DNA of 64,000 nucleotides from Datura wrightii (Eukaryota; Streptophyta; Magnoliopsida; Solanales; Solanaceae), in contig JASDFA010000004.1 of assembly GCA_035772735.1 (NCBI GenBank), forward strand, positions 17,635,501 through 17,699,500. Reading direction: 5' to 3'. Below, one piece after another: positions 35,511 to 46,519 of this stretch (positions are counted from its first letter, which is position 1; every line of letters begins with the position of its first letter). The notes under the pieces are model-generated. The model did no database searches, had not been told where the DNA came from, and worked only from the letters and a program-made list of their open reading frames with translations. The position numbers and the translations under genes were made by a program.

Positions 35511-35760
35511 TTTAGCATTTTAAGAAAATGCATGAATAAAAATCAAATCTTTTTCATGGAGTATGATTTCCTAATCACAGTTGGAGTTTTAGCATTTTAA
35601 GAAAATACATAAAGAATTTACTTTGAAACAAATCTGCTTCATGGATTATGACTTTAAAAATCATAGTTGGACATTTAGCATTTTAAGAAAATACATAACA
35701 AATTCATTAAAAAAAAATCTACTTCTTGAGTTACAATTTCAAAAATCAAATTTGGACTTT
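35511..35760. repeat. Three degenerate 77-87-bp tandem repeats upstream of the MADS-box gene
   Basis: Each unit starts tttagcattttaagaaaa (35511, 35588, 35674) and then carries a ctt-catgg-ttatgattt block followed by aatcacagttgga or a variant. They end about 65 bp before the TATA box. Confidence 0.75.
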
Positions 35761-35823
35761 TAAAATTCTATGTAAAAAAATGAAGAATGCACTTATATGG
35801 AATTAAAATTATTCTTAGGCATC

Positions 35824-35830
35824 TATATAA
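35824..35830 (+). promoter_or_regulatory. TATA box of the MADS-box gene
   Basis: TATATAA within catctatataaacccct, 87 bp upstream of the ATG at 35917. Plant leader lengths of about 50-60 nt would fit. The same context recurs at 37525-37540 in a duplicated promoter-like block. Confidence 0.65.
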
Positions 35831-35916
35831 ACCCCTTACTCCTCAATTAACTCTCTCAATCATAGTCTCCTCTATCTTAAATAAAGTTCTCCATCTTTCA
35901 TTGAGTGTATACAAAT

Positions 35917-36450
35917 ATGGCTAGCCATAAGTTTAAGAATACTAGGAAATCAAGTGTAAGTGATAGAAATACCCTTCTTTGTAAAAGAACAACAAGCTTG
36001 TTTAAGAAGGCACAAGAATTATCAACTCTATGTGATGTACAAGTTGGGATAATTATTTTTAGTTCAGGGGAAGTTATTTTATGGCCATCTGAAACTGAAG
36101 CTAAGGAAAGAGTCAAGTGGTATTTTGGTAATTCTGAGATCGTAAGGATGATTAAGCTAGTTAAAAATGAAACCTATCTTGAGAAAATGGTAAAGGCTCG
36201 AGAAGAAAGCATTAGAAAAATGAAACAACAAAATGAGGAGAAAAAAATGGAATTGTTGTTCAATGAAGTTGTTGAGGGAAAGAGTATTTGTGAACTCGAT
36301 GCTGAAGAACTTAAAGGTTTGATAAAGCTATTTGCTCTTAAGAAGGCTAAAGTTGATGAGAGAAGGAAACAACTCCAGGAACATGATCAGGCAATAGAAG
36401 ATAATGACAATAATGCTGGAGAGAAGAATGATGGACACCTGAAAATTTAA
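35917..36450 (+). CDS. Type I (M-type, probably M-gamma) MADS-box transcription factor, 177 aa
   Basis: Single-exon ORF. The start is the ATG at 35917 (MASHKFKNTRKSS); the frame stays open 12 nt further up, but only with a GTG. Residues 4-60 form a MADS domain: basic stretch with KR at 23-24, LFKKAQELSTLCD at 28-40, the hydrophobic strand GIIIFSSGE at 44-52, and WPSE at 56-59, a signature seen in AGL80-like M-gamma proteins. Residues 84-115 and 130-160 are charged and helical, suggesting a coiled coil; there is no K domain, so it is not MIKC type. The canonical GR-x-KI N-terminus is replaced by SHKFKNTRK, so DNA contacts may be altered. Such nuclear proteins act mainly in female gametophyte and endosperm. 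The frame is intact, with a TATA box upstream; expression is not known. It is the only host gene I can support. Confidence 0.85.
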   Translation: MASHKFKNTRKSSVSDRNTLLCKRTTSLFKKAQELSTLCDVQVGIIIFSSGEVILWPSETEAKERVKWYFGNSEIVRMIKLVKNETYLEKMVKAREESIRKMKQQNEEKKMELLFNEVVEGKSICELDAEELKGLIKLFALKKAKVDERRKQLQEHDQAIEDNDNNAGEKNDGHLKI

Positions 36451-37289
36451 TTTTGATTAAAAATTAAATACTTTTGTGGTAGAGTCAATGTTAATTTCAT
36501 ATTTATTTTTCAATAATGTTTCCTATTCTATATTGTTTTTTATCCTTATTATCCGTTCTACTGATATGTTGAAATTATCCTATTTTACTAGAAAAATTTA
36601 TCTTACTATTGTTTAGTCAACATTGTTATATCTATAAGATTTGAGATGTTGTTGAATCTTATTTTCAATCATATATACTCTCCCTCCCTCAATCTATATC
36701 CTGATAGACTAATTTTAGTTTAAATTTATTCTATAAAGAAACTATTTAGGATATTTTTATCTAGGAAAATATGCCTTACTATTGTTTAGTCTACATTATT
36801 ATATCTGTAAGATTTGGGGTGTTGTTGAAAACATATGTATTTTCTCATATTCGGAAACATCATAAATCCATTTTAACTTAAAAGAGTCAAACAAAACTTA
36901 TAATAATAAATGTATTTTCTTTAAGCTTCCTTTAGAAGGATGAGGATTTACTAGTAGAGTATTTTGAAAAAGTTACTTCTGAATGTCTGGTTACGTCATC
37001 TGAATCATATCGCTTAATATATGTTTATGCAATAAAATAAATACATCACATAAAACTAAATCAAAGTACTTTTCCAAGATGTTCCTATGAATATTGCAAA
37101 ATTTAACGAGAAGTGCAGGCTAGAGGTAGGAGAATCATGACTTCATAGGTTGAAGTTCTACTAGAGGATAAAAGTACTTAATGCTTTTCTCCTATGTATC
37201 TATGATTTGGCAAGCAAAATTATTCGGTAACTATGCTGATAGAACATAGAAACTAGATGATGAAACAGTGAACATGTTCATAGATTTAT
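36451..37289. other. 3' flank of the MADS-box gene with a 173-bp duplication
   Basis: cttactattgtttagt occurs at 36602 and again at 36775, each followed by a closely similar stretch up to gagatgttgttga / ggggtgttgttga, a displacement of 173 bp. Between them actctccctccctcaatc (36678-36695) resembles the ctccctccgt end of plant MITEs, but no matching inverted end is clear. The 37000-37289 part has nothing recognisable. Confidence 0.5.
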
Positions 37290-37574
37290 CCAGACATCAC
37301 CAGCACCATTCAAGAAATAGATTTAATTTTTTCCGAGAATCTGTTTCATGGATTATATTCTCTAAATAATCATTATACTTTCTAGAATTTTCAAGTATTT
37401 TTTGAAAGTGCATGAAGAATTTACTTAAAAGCGAATCAGTTAATCAATATATTTCAAAGTTGGCTGAAATTTTCAAAATTAATTTAAAATGCTTCAATTT
37501 TATGATATTAACAAATGTTCTTAAGCATCTATATAATAATTCTCGGTCCTCATTTAACTTCATAAGTACTTAAT
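37290..37574 (+). promoter_or_regulatory. Second copy of the MADS-gene promoter, gene lost
   Basis: It follows the region upstream of 35917 in order: ctgtttcatggatta (37341), catgaagaatttactt (37412), ttcttaagcatctatata (37520; compare ttcttaggcatctatata at 35812), then tcctcatttaactt (37548) against tcctcaattaact (35841). The sequence then passes into a truncated gypsy LTR, where the coding region should begin. It is therefore the remains of a tandem duplicate of the MADS-box gene. Confidence 0.55.
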
Positions 37575-39005
37575 CATAAGTGAAAGTCTAAGATATCATA
37601 AAATGCATCAACTGGGACAACAATTCATAATAGCTGAATATCTATATGTCAAGTCTGAAAGCCTCTATTTATAAGATGAGTTGAAGGGACAAAACCCACA
37701 ACTAGTTCTACTATGTCTGAAAATTAAAATGACTAAAAGTAAATATAAGTCAAAGTCGAATCCCTTGAATGATGAGGATTCAGCAAATGTTGATACTGGA
37801 GTTGGGATAAGAGTGAATTTCGCAGCGGGGTTGAGAGTAAACACCCGAACCTATATTATCAGGCGATATATCACAAATTATGCAGTCAGTACTTTGAATG
37901 TACTAAGTATAACGGATAATTAAAACATGAGAGTAAAGAGAACATGTAAAAAGTCATGATCATGTGATAGTCGTATAACATGAGTTGTTCATCATAAACT
38001 AAAGTATAATGACCCAAATTTTTTAAAGTAAAATCATAGAACTTAACATCTTAGGAATCATAAGTAAAATTCATAAATTGATCAATTGATAAAAAATACT
38101 ATAAAACATGATATGGTAAATCCTGAACACAAACAACATGAAACATGAGGAACAAAGGAAGATTCTTATAACCGACATACTCGATGTTAGCACACATGGA
38201 GTCCAACCTGTAACCCTAGTCGGGAGAGTGTCCATACCTTGCCAAGGGTACGAACTATAAAGGAGTGATATCACTCATGAACCCATTTGGGTAGGAGAAC
38301 ACTCTCTGGCAGGGACCCTGATCATACCTATAATGGAATGTAGTTCTAAGACATGGGTGAGCTAAACCCTAGCCTACTTAGTGTAAAGTATTACTCCCAA
38401 AACATACATAGTGCTCATAATCATATATAAAACATGGTTTTTGCATGGACTAGCTTTAAAACATGGTGAATACATAGATTCCTTGACATATGTGAACTAT
38501 CCATGAAAACTACGTCGAAAATATATCCATGACACACAAACATGATATTCATAATAATCGAACATACTTGAGAAAATCATGTTAACTTAAAAATAGAGAA
38601 TCATGAGATTTTTTTGTAGAAATGATGTGATCATAATAATAAATAACAGTTAGAATCATGAGAGAATCAAATTCATAAGAGATTCATGGAGTTTTGCATA
38701 AAAAGGATCTAACTTTAGAAATTCATAAAAATCGAAATTAGAGACTCTAGGGAAATTTAATCCATGAAATTAAACTAGGGATTGGGAATGAGGGTAGAAG
38801 AATTTTCCCTATTGATAATCCCACATACTTGGCTTGAAAAGTCCTTGACACTAGCTTGAGACCCAAGAAAAATTTAGAAGAAGAACCCTAGTCGCTTGAG
38901 AGCCTTAAGGGAATTTGATCTTCCATCTACGGTGTTTATGAGAGGAATGAGAGTTTAGGTTTAGTTTAACCGTAAATACTTCCCTTAGGAAATCTAAAAT
39001 GATCT
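37575..39005 (-). mobile_element. Old gypsy element, 3' LTR part 1 (truncated)
   Basis: Minus-sense LTR sequence lacking its TGTCAC end; the first about 150 bp are missing. It is collinear with the other LTRs (agtgaaagtct, then gaaagcctctatttata...gatgagttg), with the core at 37851-37910. At 39005 it is interrupted by the complete element at 39006-49024 and resumes at 49030. The ORF at 37681-37923 is LTR sequence. Confidence 0.65.
39001..39005. repeat. Left TSD (gatct) of the next gypsy element
   Basis: gatct here and gacct at 49025-49029 differ by one C/T transition. The flanks on the two sides together make a continuous LTR sequence. Confidence 0.65.
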
Positions 39006-41514
39006 TGTCACTCCCTAAGTCTACACCCCTGGATGAGACACGATACATGGAGTCATAAGTAACTCCAAGTCAACCTATGATCTATTATAACACTGGCAAC
39101 CTGAGTAAAATGTAGCAGAAGCTTTAAAAATAGTAAAAAACCATTTATGAGAAAGAACTAAATCATAAAGTTTTAATACATTTGTAAATAGAACTGAAAT
39201 TCTAGATCTGTGTCTATGTTTGAAAGCCATCTATTTGATGAGTTATTGGGACAAGCCCCCAGCTAACTCTAAAGTCTACTAAATGAGATATAACTAAAGA
39301 AAAATAATGTCGTCCTCAAAAGATGAGGACTCGCCACTGGTGCAGTTGAAAACTCCTGGATAAGATATACTAACAATGTTGAGATTGATAACTTGCAGCT
39401 GTATCATAAAACGCTACAACATAAAAAGTATGCGTCGTTACTTTTAATGTACTGAGTAAGTAAGAGAAAACATAATATGGAGAATAAATAACTGAACTGT
39501 AATGACATGGAATGACCAAACTTCAGTGCTAAAATTGAGTATACTTAAATATACTGAAATGGTCAAAATGACCCTATCTAATGGTCAAAGACATGCCCTA
39601 TATCTGATGTACTGATCTAAACTACCTTACTAAACTTGTTTGAACTGAGAAATCGGAAAATGTTGTAAGCTGAGCTAACAGAGACTGAACTGACCAGTTG
39701 GAGAGTCTATAACCGATATGTAACCATGTGAGCTAGATGTAGAGTCCGATATATACAGCCCATCAGTAGGACCCAATATACCTTGCTAGTGTATAAAGTC
39801 ATGAACTGGGTGATCACAAGTCTGAGGCCATAAGGCCAATAAAAATACATATGATAGCAACGTAGTTGTGGGAACCTGGGTGCACTGGAATCCCGATCCG
39901 CTCGGTGCTAAGTCCTACTCCCACTTAATAGTCCTCAATTGACTACTAAGCTGATCCCTCAAAACTGAGGCCGAAGACTAAGTCAGGAATACCTATTTGG
40001 AAGTACCCTGAGAGTCGTATCAGACTAGATTCTGTAACTGGTGTTCTAAGACTGGTCAGAGCTGTTTATCTGGAAGTGTTGTAATCGTCTAAAGAACAAA
40101 CTGTAATATGAAGCTGGGATTCTAATACTAGTTAGAGCTACTTATCTAGGAGTGTCATGACCACCAAAAGAACCACTAAAATCTGATATCTAAGTCTAAT
40201 ACTGACAATTGGGAGGCACCACTGACACCTCAAGAATTAACTTTAGTCAAACTGATCAGCTGACATATCTGAACAACACTAAGTATAATAATCTAACTAA
40301 GACTGTACTAATTTGTACCTGACTGAAATTTGCACTTACATTAACAATATGGGGATCTCAAAACTACTAGAATCAAGCTATGGGAAACAAGTCAAACACG
40401 TAAGATTCTAAATTTTTACTGAATTGAGAACTAGGGATAAATCAATCCACTAGATACAATCTCCAAAAATTTATACAAATAGGGAATAATAAAGCAGTTA
40501 AAATCATGAGAATTATTCCACTCGAATTCTTAAAAAATTGGTCTGATAATTTTCTACATTTCAAATCCACAGTGTTGTAACTAATAGAGAAAATAGATAT
40601 GATTTTTTGGGCACAAGGGATGAACTATTCCCTTGTTGAATTCCCACATACCTGGATAAGAAATCCCTGGAGAAGAAAGCTTGAACTTGTGAAACTGACT
40701 AGGAGCCCTAGTTCTTGCTTGAGAAGAAAGGTATGGATTTTACAATCAATATTCTGAGAGTCTATGTGGGGAATAAGGGAGAAAACCATTTAATCCCTCT
40801 AAATTCTATGAAATTATACTTAAAACAATGTAGTTTAGGGACTAAATAGGTGGAAAATTATAAAATATCCCTGGAATAAAATCTGGAAAACTGACAAATA
40901 GAGAACCAACAGTTCACTCAACCAGTAGCTGGTTGAGACCACGACTCATTAGGACCACTCATTGGTCCTACTGCCTGGGTGACAAGATCACTGGATCTGG
41001 ACCTTGGGGATTCCATGACTTGTTGGATGAACCAACGGGTTGTTGGTTCCTCCCGTGGTCACTAGATGAGAAATCGAACAAAACCCTGGACCCTCTCCCA
41101 ATGGGTGAGATGACGACTCATTGGTTAGGATGATGAGTCATTGTCACATCTCATTCTGCTCACTAGAAATCTTGAAGGATTCTTGAGCTGGACACCATGG
41201 ATGGTGATGACGAGTCATTACTTGACATAAAGACTCATCCCCTCCTCTAGTCGTCAACACTGCCTCAGGGGGGCTCTACCAGGACCCTTCCGACGATCGA
41301 CTCAATGACTTATTACTTGACCCAATGAGTCATCATGTGAGTCTTCACCCCTGGGCTCTTGAATTAACATTTCCTGCTTCAAGCCCTGAATCTAATCTCG
41401 ACTCTTCTAGTCACTAATTGTGCCATGACCCGTTCTGTGGCAAAATTTCTTGGTTTATTTTGGATTTTTCGTGTAAGGTCTGAGTCTAATCTAGAAAAGT
41501 TTCGGGGTGTTACA
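39006..41514 (-). mobile_element. 3' LTR
   Basis: tgtcactccctaag to ggggtgttaca. Conserved core at 39399-39455 and gactcatt/gagtcatt motifs at 40940-41450. The polypurine tract follows (about 41515-41530; on the plus strand atatcgctcccttggg). Confidence 0.85.
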
Positions 41515-41759
41515 ATATCGCTCCCTTGGGATCATTCATCCTCGAATGAAGACTAAAACTGTTGGAAAACTAGAAAAAGAGCTACAATTCCTAGACTGAG
41601 ACTATGTGCTAGTTTCTAAAGGAGTATCTAACTCCAAACTGACAAAATCATGCTAACAGAGCTAATGCAAGTAAAATGCACATAGAAAATCTAAATAGAA
41701 ATGATGAGTACGGAACTGGATAGATTATTGAGGAAGGGTTTAGTACATGATGTCGAAAC

Positions 41760-44700
41760 TGAATTAGAAGGAATAAGTGAGGGTATCTGGCCATCATGTC
41801 TGCTTTTGCTTCCCATGGGGATCCCTCAACTAGCTGGTTCCTATACAAAATGACTTCCTTATTTCTCAACTTGCGAACCTGACGGTCAAGGATCTGAACT
41901 GGAACCTCTTTGTAAGAGACACTATCTTTTATTCCCATGTTGTCTAGTGGCACAACTGAAGTTGGATCACTGATGCACTTCTTCAATAGTGATACATGGA
42001 AGACTGGGTGCACTGATGCTTACTTTGGAGATAGTTCTAACTTATATACCACACTACCAATTCACTTAAAAATTCTATAGGGTCCCACATATCTCAGACT
42101 GAGTTTTCCTTTCTTACAAAATCTCATCACCCCTTTCATGGGTGAAATTTTTAGATAAACCTAGTCATCCACTACAAACTCTAATTCTCTTCTCCTCTCA
42201 TCAATGTAAGATTTCTGTCGGCTTTACATTTCAACCTCTTCCTAATAAGTTGCACCTTCTGCATAGCCTTATGAACTGAGTCTAGCACTATCAAGGTAGC
42301 TTTACCAACCTCAAACGACCCTATAGGAGATCTACATCTCCTACCATATAATGCCTAAAATGGGGCCAACTAGATACTGGAGTGGTAGCTGTTGTTGTAC
42401 GCAAACTCAATGAAAGGTATGTGATCATCCCAATTGCCCTTGAAATTGATCACACGCTCTTAGTATATCTTCCACGTTCTATATAGTCCACCTAACTTGT
42501 CCATCTACTTGCGGGTGAAAGGCTGTGCTGAGCTTGACCTGGGTACTGAGTCCTTTCCGAGATGACTTCCAAAAATATGAGGTAAACTTGGTACCTCTAT
42601 CTGAAATAATGGATAAGGGCACCCTATGTAGTCTGACCAAATCTTGAATATAAAGCCTAGCATAATCCTCGGCTGAATCTATAGTTTTAACTGGGAGAAA
42701 ATGTTATGATTTGGTCATCTAGTCTACTATCACCCAGATTGAAACATGTTGCCGATGAGTACGAGGTAGACCTATAATAAAATTCATATTCATTTATTCC
42801 CACTTCCATGTGGGTATACTAATATCTTTAGTCATACCTCCCATTCTTTGTTGTTCCACCTTGACTTGCTGGTAGTTCGGACACTTAGCCACAAATTTGG
42901 CAATGTCTCTTTTCATGCCATTACACCAGTAAATATCTCGTAAATCACAGTATATCTTCGTTGCTCCTGGGTGGATAGTATATCTCATATTATGTGCTTC
43001 AGCCAATATCTGCTGTCTCAATCACCTACATTTAGTACACATAACCTACCCTGTAATGAAGTACACAATCTCCTCTTTAGGCGAAAGCCTTCACTTCTTT
43101 TCTGAGCACCGCCTCCTTCAACTTAAGAAATATGTGATCTTCATCCTTCCTTGACTTAACATTAACTACCAATGTGGAATCTGTTCCACTCTGCATAACT
43201 ACTCCCCCGTCAGTTGTATCAACCAGCTTAATCTCACGAGCTAACTTGTGAATATCCTTAGTTAGTTCCTTTCTGCTCTCATCGACATGAGCCACACTCC
43301 CCATAGACATCCTGCTTAGGGCCTCAGCCACCACATTGGTCTTGTCCGGGTGGTAAAACACACTCATGTCGTAGTCCTTCAGTAGTTCCAACCATCTTCT
43401 ATGATGAATATTTAAATCTTTCTAACTGAAATCATACTGAAGGCTCTTGTGAACGGTGAAAACATCCATGTGAGTCCTGAACAAGTAGTGCTTTTATATT
43501 TTCAATACAAACATTACTACTTCCAACTCTAGGTCATGAGTCGGATAATTCTTTTGATGAACCTTGAGATGTCTAGAGGCGTAAGCTATCACCATACCTT
43601 GCTGCATCAAAACGCAATTGAGTCCAACTTTGGAAGTATCACAATACAGCGCGAACCCATCTATTCCTTCCATCAAGGTTAACACTAGAGTGGTAGTGAG
43701 TCGAGTCTTCAACTCCTAGAAAATCTTCTCACATGCTTCTAACCACTGAAATTTCACCTTTTTCTGAGTCAACCTAGTTAGAGGAGATGCAAGGGAGGAG
43801 AAACCTTCCATAAAACATTGATAATAATCGGCTAGACCCAAGAAACTTCTTATTTCGGTTGGGGAGATAGGTATGGGCCAGTCTTTTACCACTGCTATCT
43901 TTCAAGGATCTACCGAAATACACTCACTTGAGACCACATGACCAAGGAAAGTCACAGACTTCAACCAGAATTCACATTTACTGAAGTTTGCAAACAACTG
44001 GGGGCCTCTGAGCATCTGTAGCAATATCCTCAAATGGTTAGCATGTTTTTCCTTGCTTCTTAGGTATACCAAAATGTCATCAATAAATATAATGACAAAA
44101 ATGTCTAGATATGGCTAAAAACCTTGTTCATAAGATCCATGAAAGCTGTTGGGGAATTAGTTAGTCCGAAGGACATAACCACAAATTCATAGTGACCATA
44201 CCGAGTTATGAAAGTTGTTTTCTTTATGTCACACTCCCTAACCCTTAGTTAATAATACCCCGACCTGAGATCTACCTTGCAGAAAAAACTAGCTCCCTGG
44301 AGATGATCAAACAACTCATCAATCCTGGGTAGGGGGTAACTGGCCTTGACTGTGACCTTATTTAACTGACGGTAGTCGATAGACATTTTGAGGGTACCGT
44401 CTTTCTTTCACACGAATAATACTGGAGCACCCCTTGGAGATATAGTGGGCTTGATGAGGCCTTTATGGAGGACGTCTTTTACCTGCTCCTTCAACTCCTT
44501 AAGCTCAGCTAGAGCCTTTTTTTAAGGAGGGATGGAGATGGACTGACTGTCTGGGAGAAGGTCTATACCAAAGTCTATTTTCTTCTCAGGAGGAACTCCA
44601 GGAAGATCTTCGAGAAACACATTAGGGAACTCATTGACAACTGAAACTGATTGAATTATCGGGGGCTCGGAGATGGAATCTTTGACTCAAACTAGATGAT

Positions 44701-45190
44701 AAATACATCCTTTAAAAATTAGCTTTCTGGCCTTAAGTTAGGAAATATACCGACCCTTAGGCACTCACTCTAAAACTGTCTCATTAGGGAACTAAAAAAT
44801 CTGACAACCCTAGTTCTGCAGTCGACTGAGGCATAATCGAAGTGTAACCAATCCATGACAAGAATGAGGTAAAAGTAAACCATGTCTAACTCAACAAGAT
44901 TAGCTGGTATGATCTTGTTCAAGATTGATATTGGGTAGTTTTTATACACTCGACTGGCTCAAACTGACTCACCAATTGGGGTGGAGACTGGGAATGGTTC
45001 TGAGAGGACTTCTAGAATGATATCAAACTGGACAGCTACATAGGGAATCATGAATGATAGTGTGGCTCTTAGATATAGTAGGGCATACACATCTAGATTG
45101 AAAAGGCATAACGTACTCATGACCATGTCAGGTGAGCTCTCCTGATCCTGACGAAAGGAAAAAGCATAAAAATGGTTTTGGCGCTGGCCA
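41760..45190 (-). pseudogene. Pol of the complete chromovirus: PR-RT-RH-IN-chromodomain, decayed
   Basis: Minus strand, downward. The protease box near 45090-45060 reads LLYLRATLSF, so the catalytic Asp is replaced by Tyr. RT blocks are in broken frames at 44560-43750. RNase H N-terminal half is at 43712-43494 (ALYCDTSKVGLNCVLM). The RH-IN linker is at 43391-43077 (DMSVFYHPDKTNVVAEALSR). The integrase zinc domain is at 43021-42794 (HNMRYTIHPGATKIYCDL, then CPNYQQVK), with the core in fragments to about 42300. The chromodomain at 42013-41760 (HPVFHVSLLKK, YKEVPVQILDRQVRKLRNKE, then RNQLVEGSPWEAKADMMARY) is the best preserved part and marks the Tekay/Del clade. The element is dead. Confidence 0.85.
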
Positions 45191-46299
45191 TTATCCGTTC
45201 CTAAAGTGTTGGCCCACTGAGCTAGTTGGCCTACTGGAGTTGCTGAAGTAGTGGATTATGATCTCTCCCATCCTAGTAGCGAGCATTCTTTAAGCCGATA
45301 ACCTAGCTATCCACACCCAAAGAAACCCTCTCGCCCCTGAAGGCATTCCCTTGGATGGTTCTTGCCACACTTAGGGCAAGCTGGGTAGCGGTTGCTAGCG
45401 TTGTGACTCTAGGACTATGAGCAAGATGATCCAACCCTTCGATCCTTAGGGGACTGAAAAGTAGAGGCACTAGTTGAAGTGAGTGCTAGAGTCCTCTACT
45501 TTTGTTATTGCTGTTGTTGGGGGAGGCTACTACTGCTAGATCTCTGGTGGCCATAATCTGATTGGCCAGTCCTTGCCTTCTTGCTCTCCTGCTCCACGTC
45601 TTTTTGTTTGTTTTCCTCGACCTGCTGAGCATGAACAATGAGGCTGGAGAGATCAATATCTTTAAATAGCATTGCAGTCATGCACTCCTTGAGGACCAAG
45701 TTCGATACTACATTGATGAACTTCAGCATGCGAGCCCTTGGCTCAGCTACCATCTCTTAAGCATATTTAGACAATCTTGTGAACTCCAGTGCATACTCTT
45801 CCATTGTTCGATTTCCTTGTTTCAGATTCATAAATTTTGCCACCTTAGCCTCCCTGAGCTCTTGGGGAAAGAATCTGTCTAAGAAGGACATTGTGAACTC
45901 CTCCCACTCCACTTGTTCTACTCCCATTAGTCTTCTTTCTTCCACTGGTTGTACCTGATCTAGGATACCCCTTTTAGCTGGTAGGCAATTAGGTCGGCAC
46001 TCTCAGAGGAGCTAACACCCATAATTTGGGTGATCTTCCTAATATCCACGAACTCATGTGGGTCCTCTCCCACCTTAGATCCACAAAAAGCTAGAGGGTT
46101 CATTCGGGTGAAATCCCAAACTTGGGCAGCTACTGCGAACCTATTAGTATTGACGGAAACCACCTGGTTCGTGACTATTTGTATGAGCATCTCTAAACTC
46201 TGTGGAGGACACTGGGTCATCCTGAGGAGCTGATAGAGCTGGTGGGGTAGGTCAGTGAGCATTGCTGAGCCTTCTTCCATTACCATATCGTGGAGGCAT
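45191..46299 (-). pseudogene. Gag of the complete chromovirus, decayed
   Basis: It opens with MPPRYGNGRR at 46299 on the minus strand. Capsid blocks are at 46170-45960 (FTRMNPLAFCGSKVGEDPHE, then KITQIMGVSSSESADL), 45945-45757 (WEEFTMSFLDRFFPQELRE) and 45753-45505 (FKDIDLSSLIVHAQQVEENK). A Cys/His knuckle (CPKCGKNHPREC, about 45375-45340) follows near a stop. Stops and frameshifts break the frame. Confidence 0.8.
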
Positions 46300-46504
46300 G
46301 ATATCACTGAAATGAAATAGAGCAAGAGTTAGGAGAACATTTCTGGAATTGAACTTCAATACACAATAAAGAGTATGAACAAAAGGGAGTTTTCCTATTA
46401 ACATCTCGTAGCCTCTCCTTCATAATTGTGGCGTCCTTCACACCCATGAAAAGGATTCTACTTAATGCGGCTTTCAAACATTCTAGGATACTCTAAACCT
46501 AGTT

Positions 46505-46515
46505 CTCTGATACCA
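46505..46515 (-). promoter_or_regulatory. Primer-binding site, initiator tRNA-Met
   Basis: The minus strand reads TGGTATCAGAG, four bases from the LTR terminus at 46520. Confidence 0.85.
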
Positions 46516-46519
46516 AGTT

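Noticed and set aside
37681..37923. 80-aa plus-strand ORF
   Set aside because: Antisense reading of a minus-sense LTR, including the conserved inverted-repeat core.
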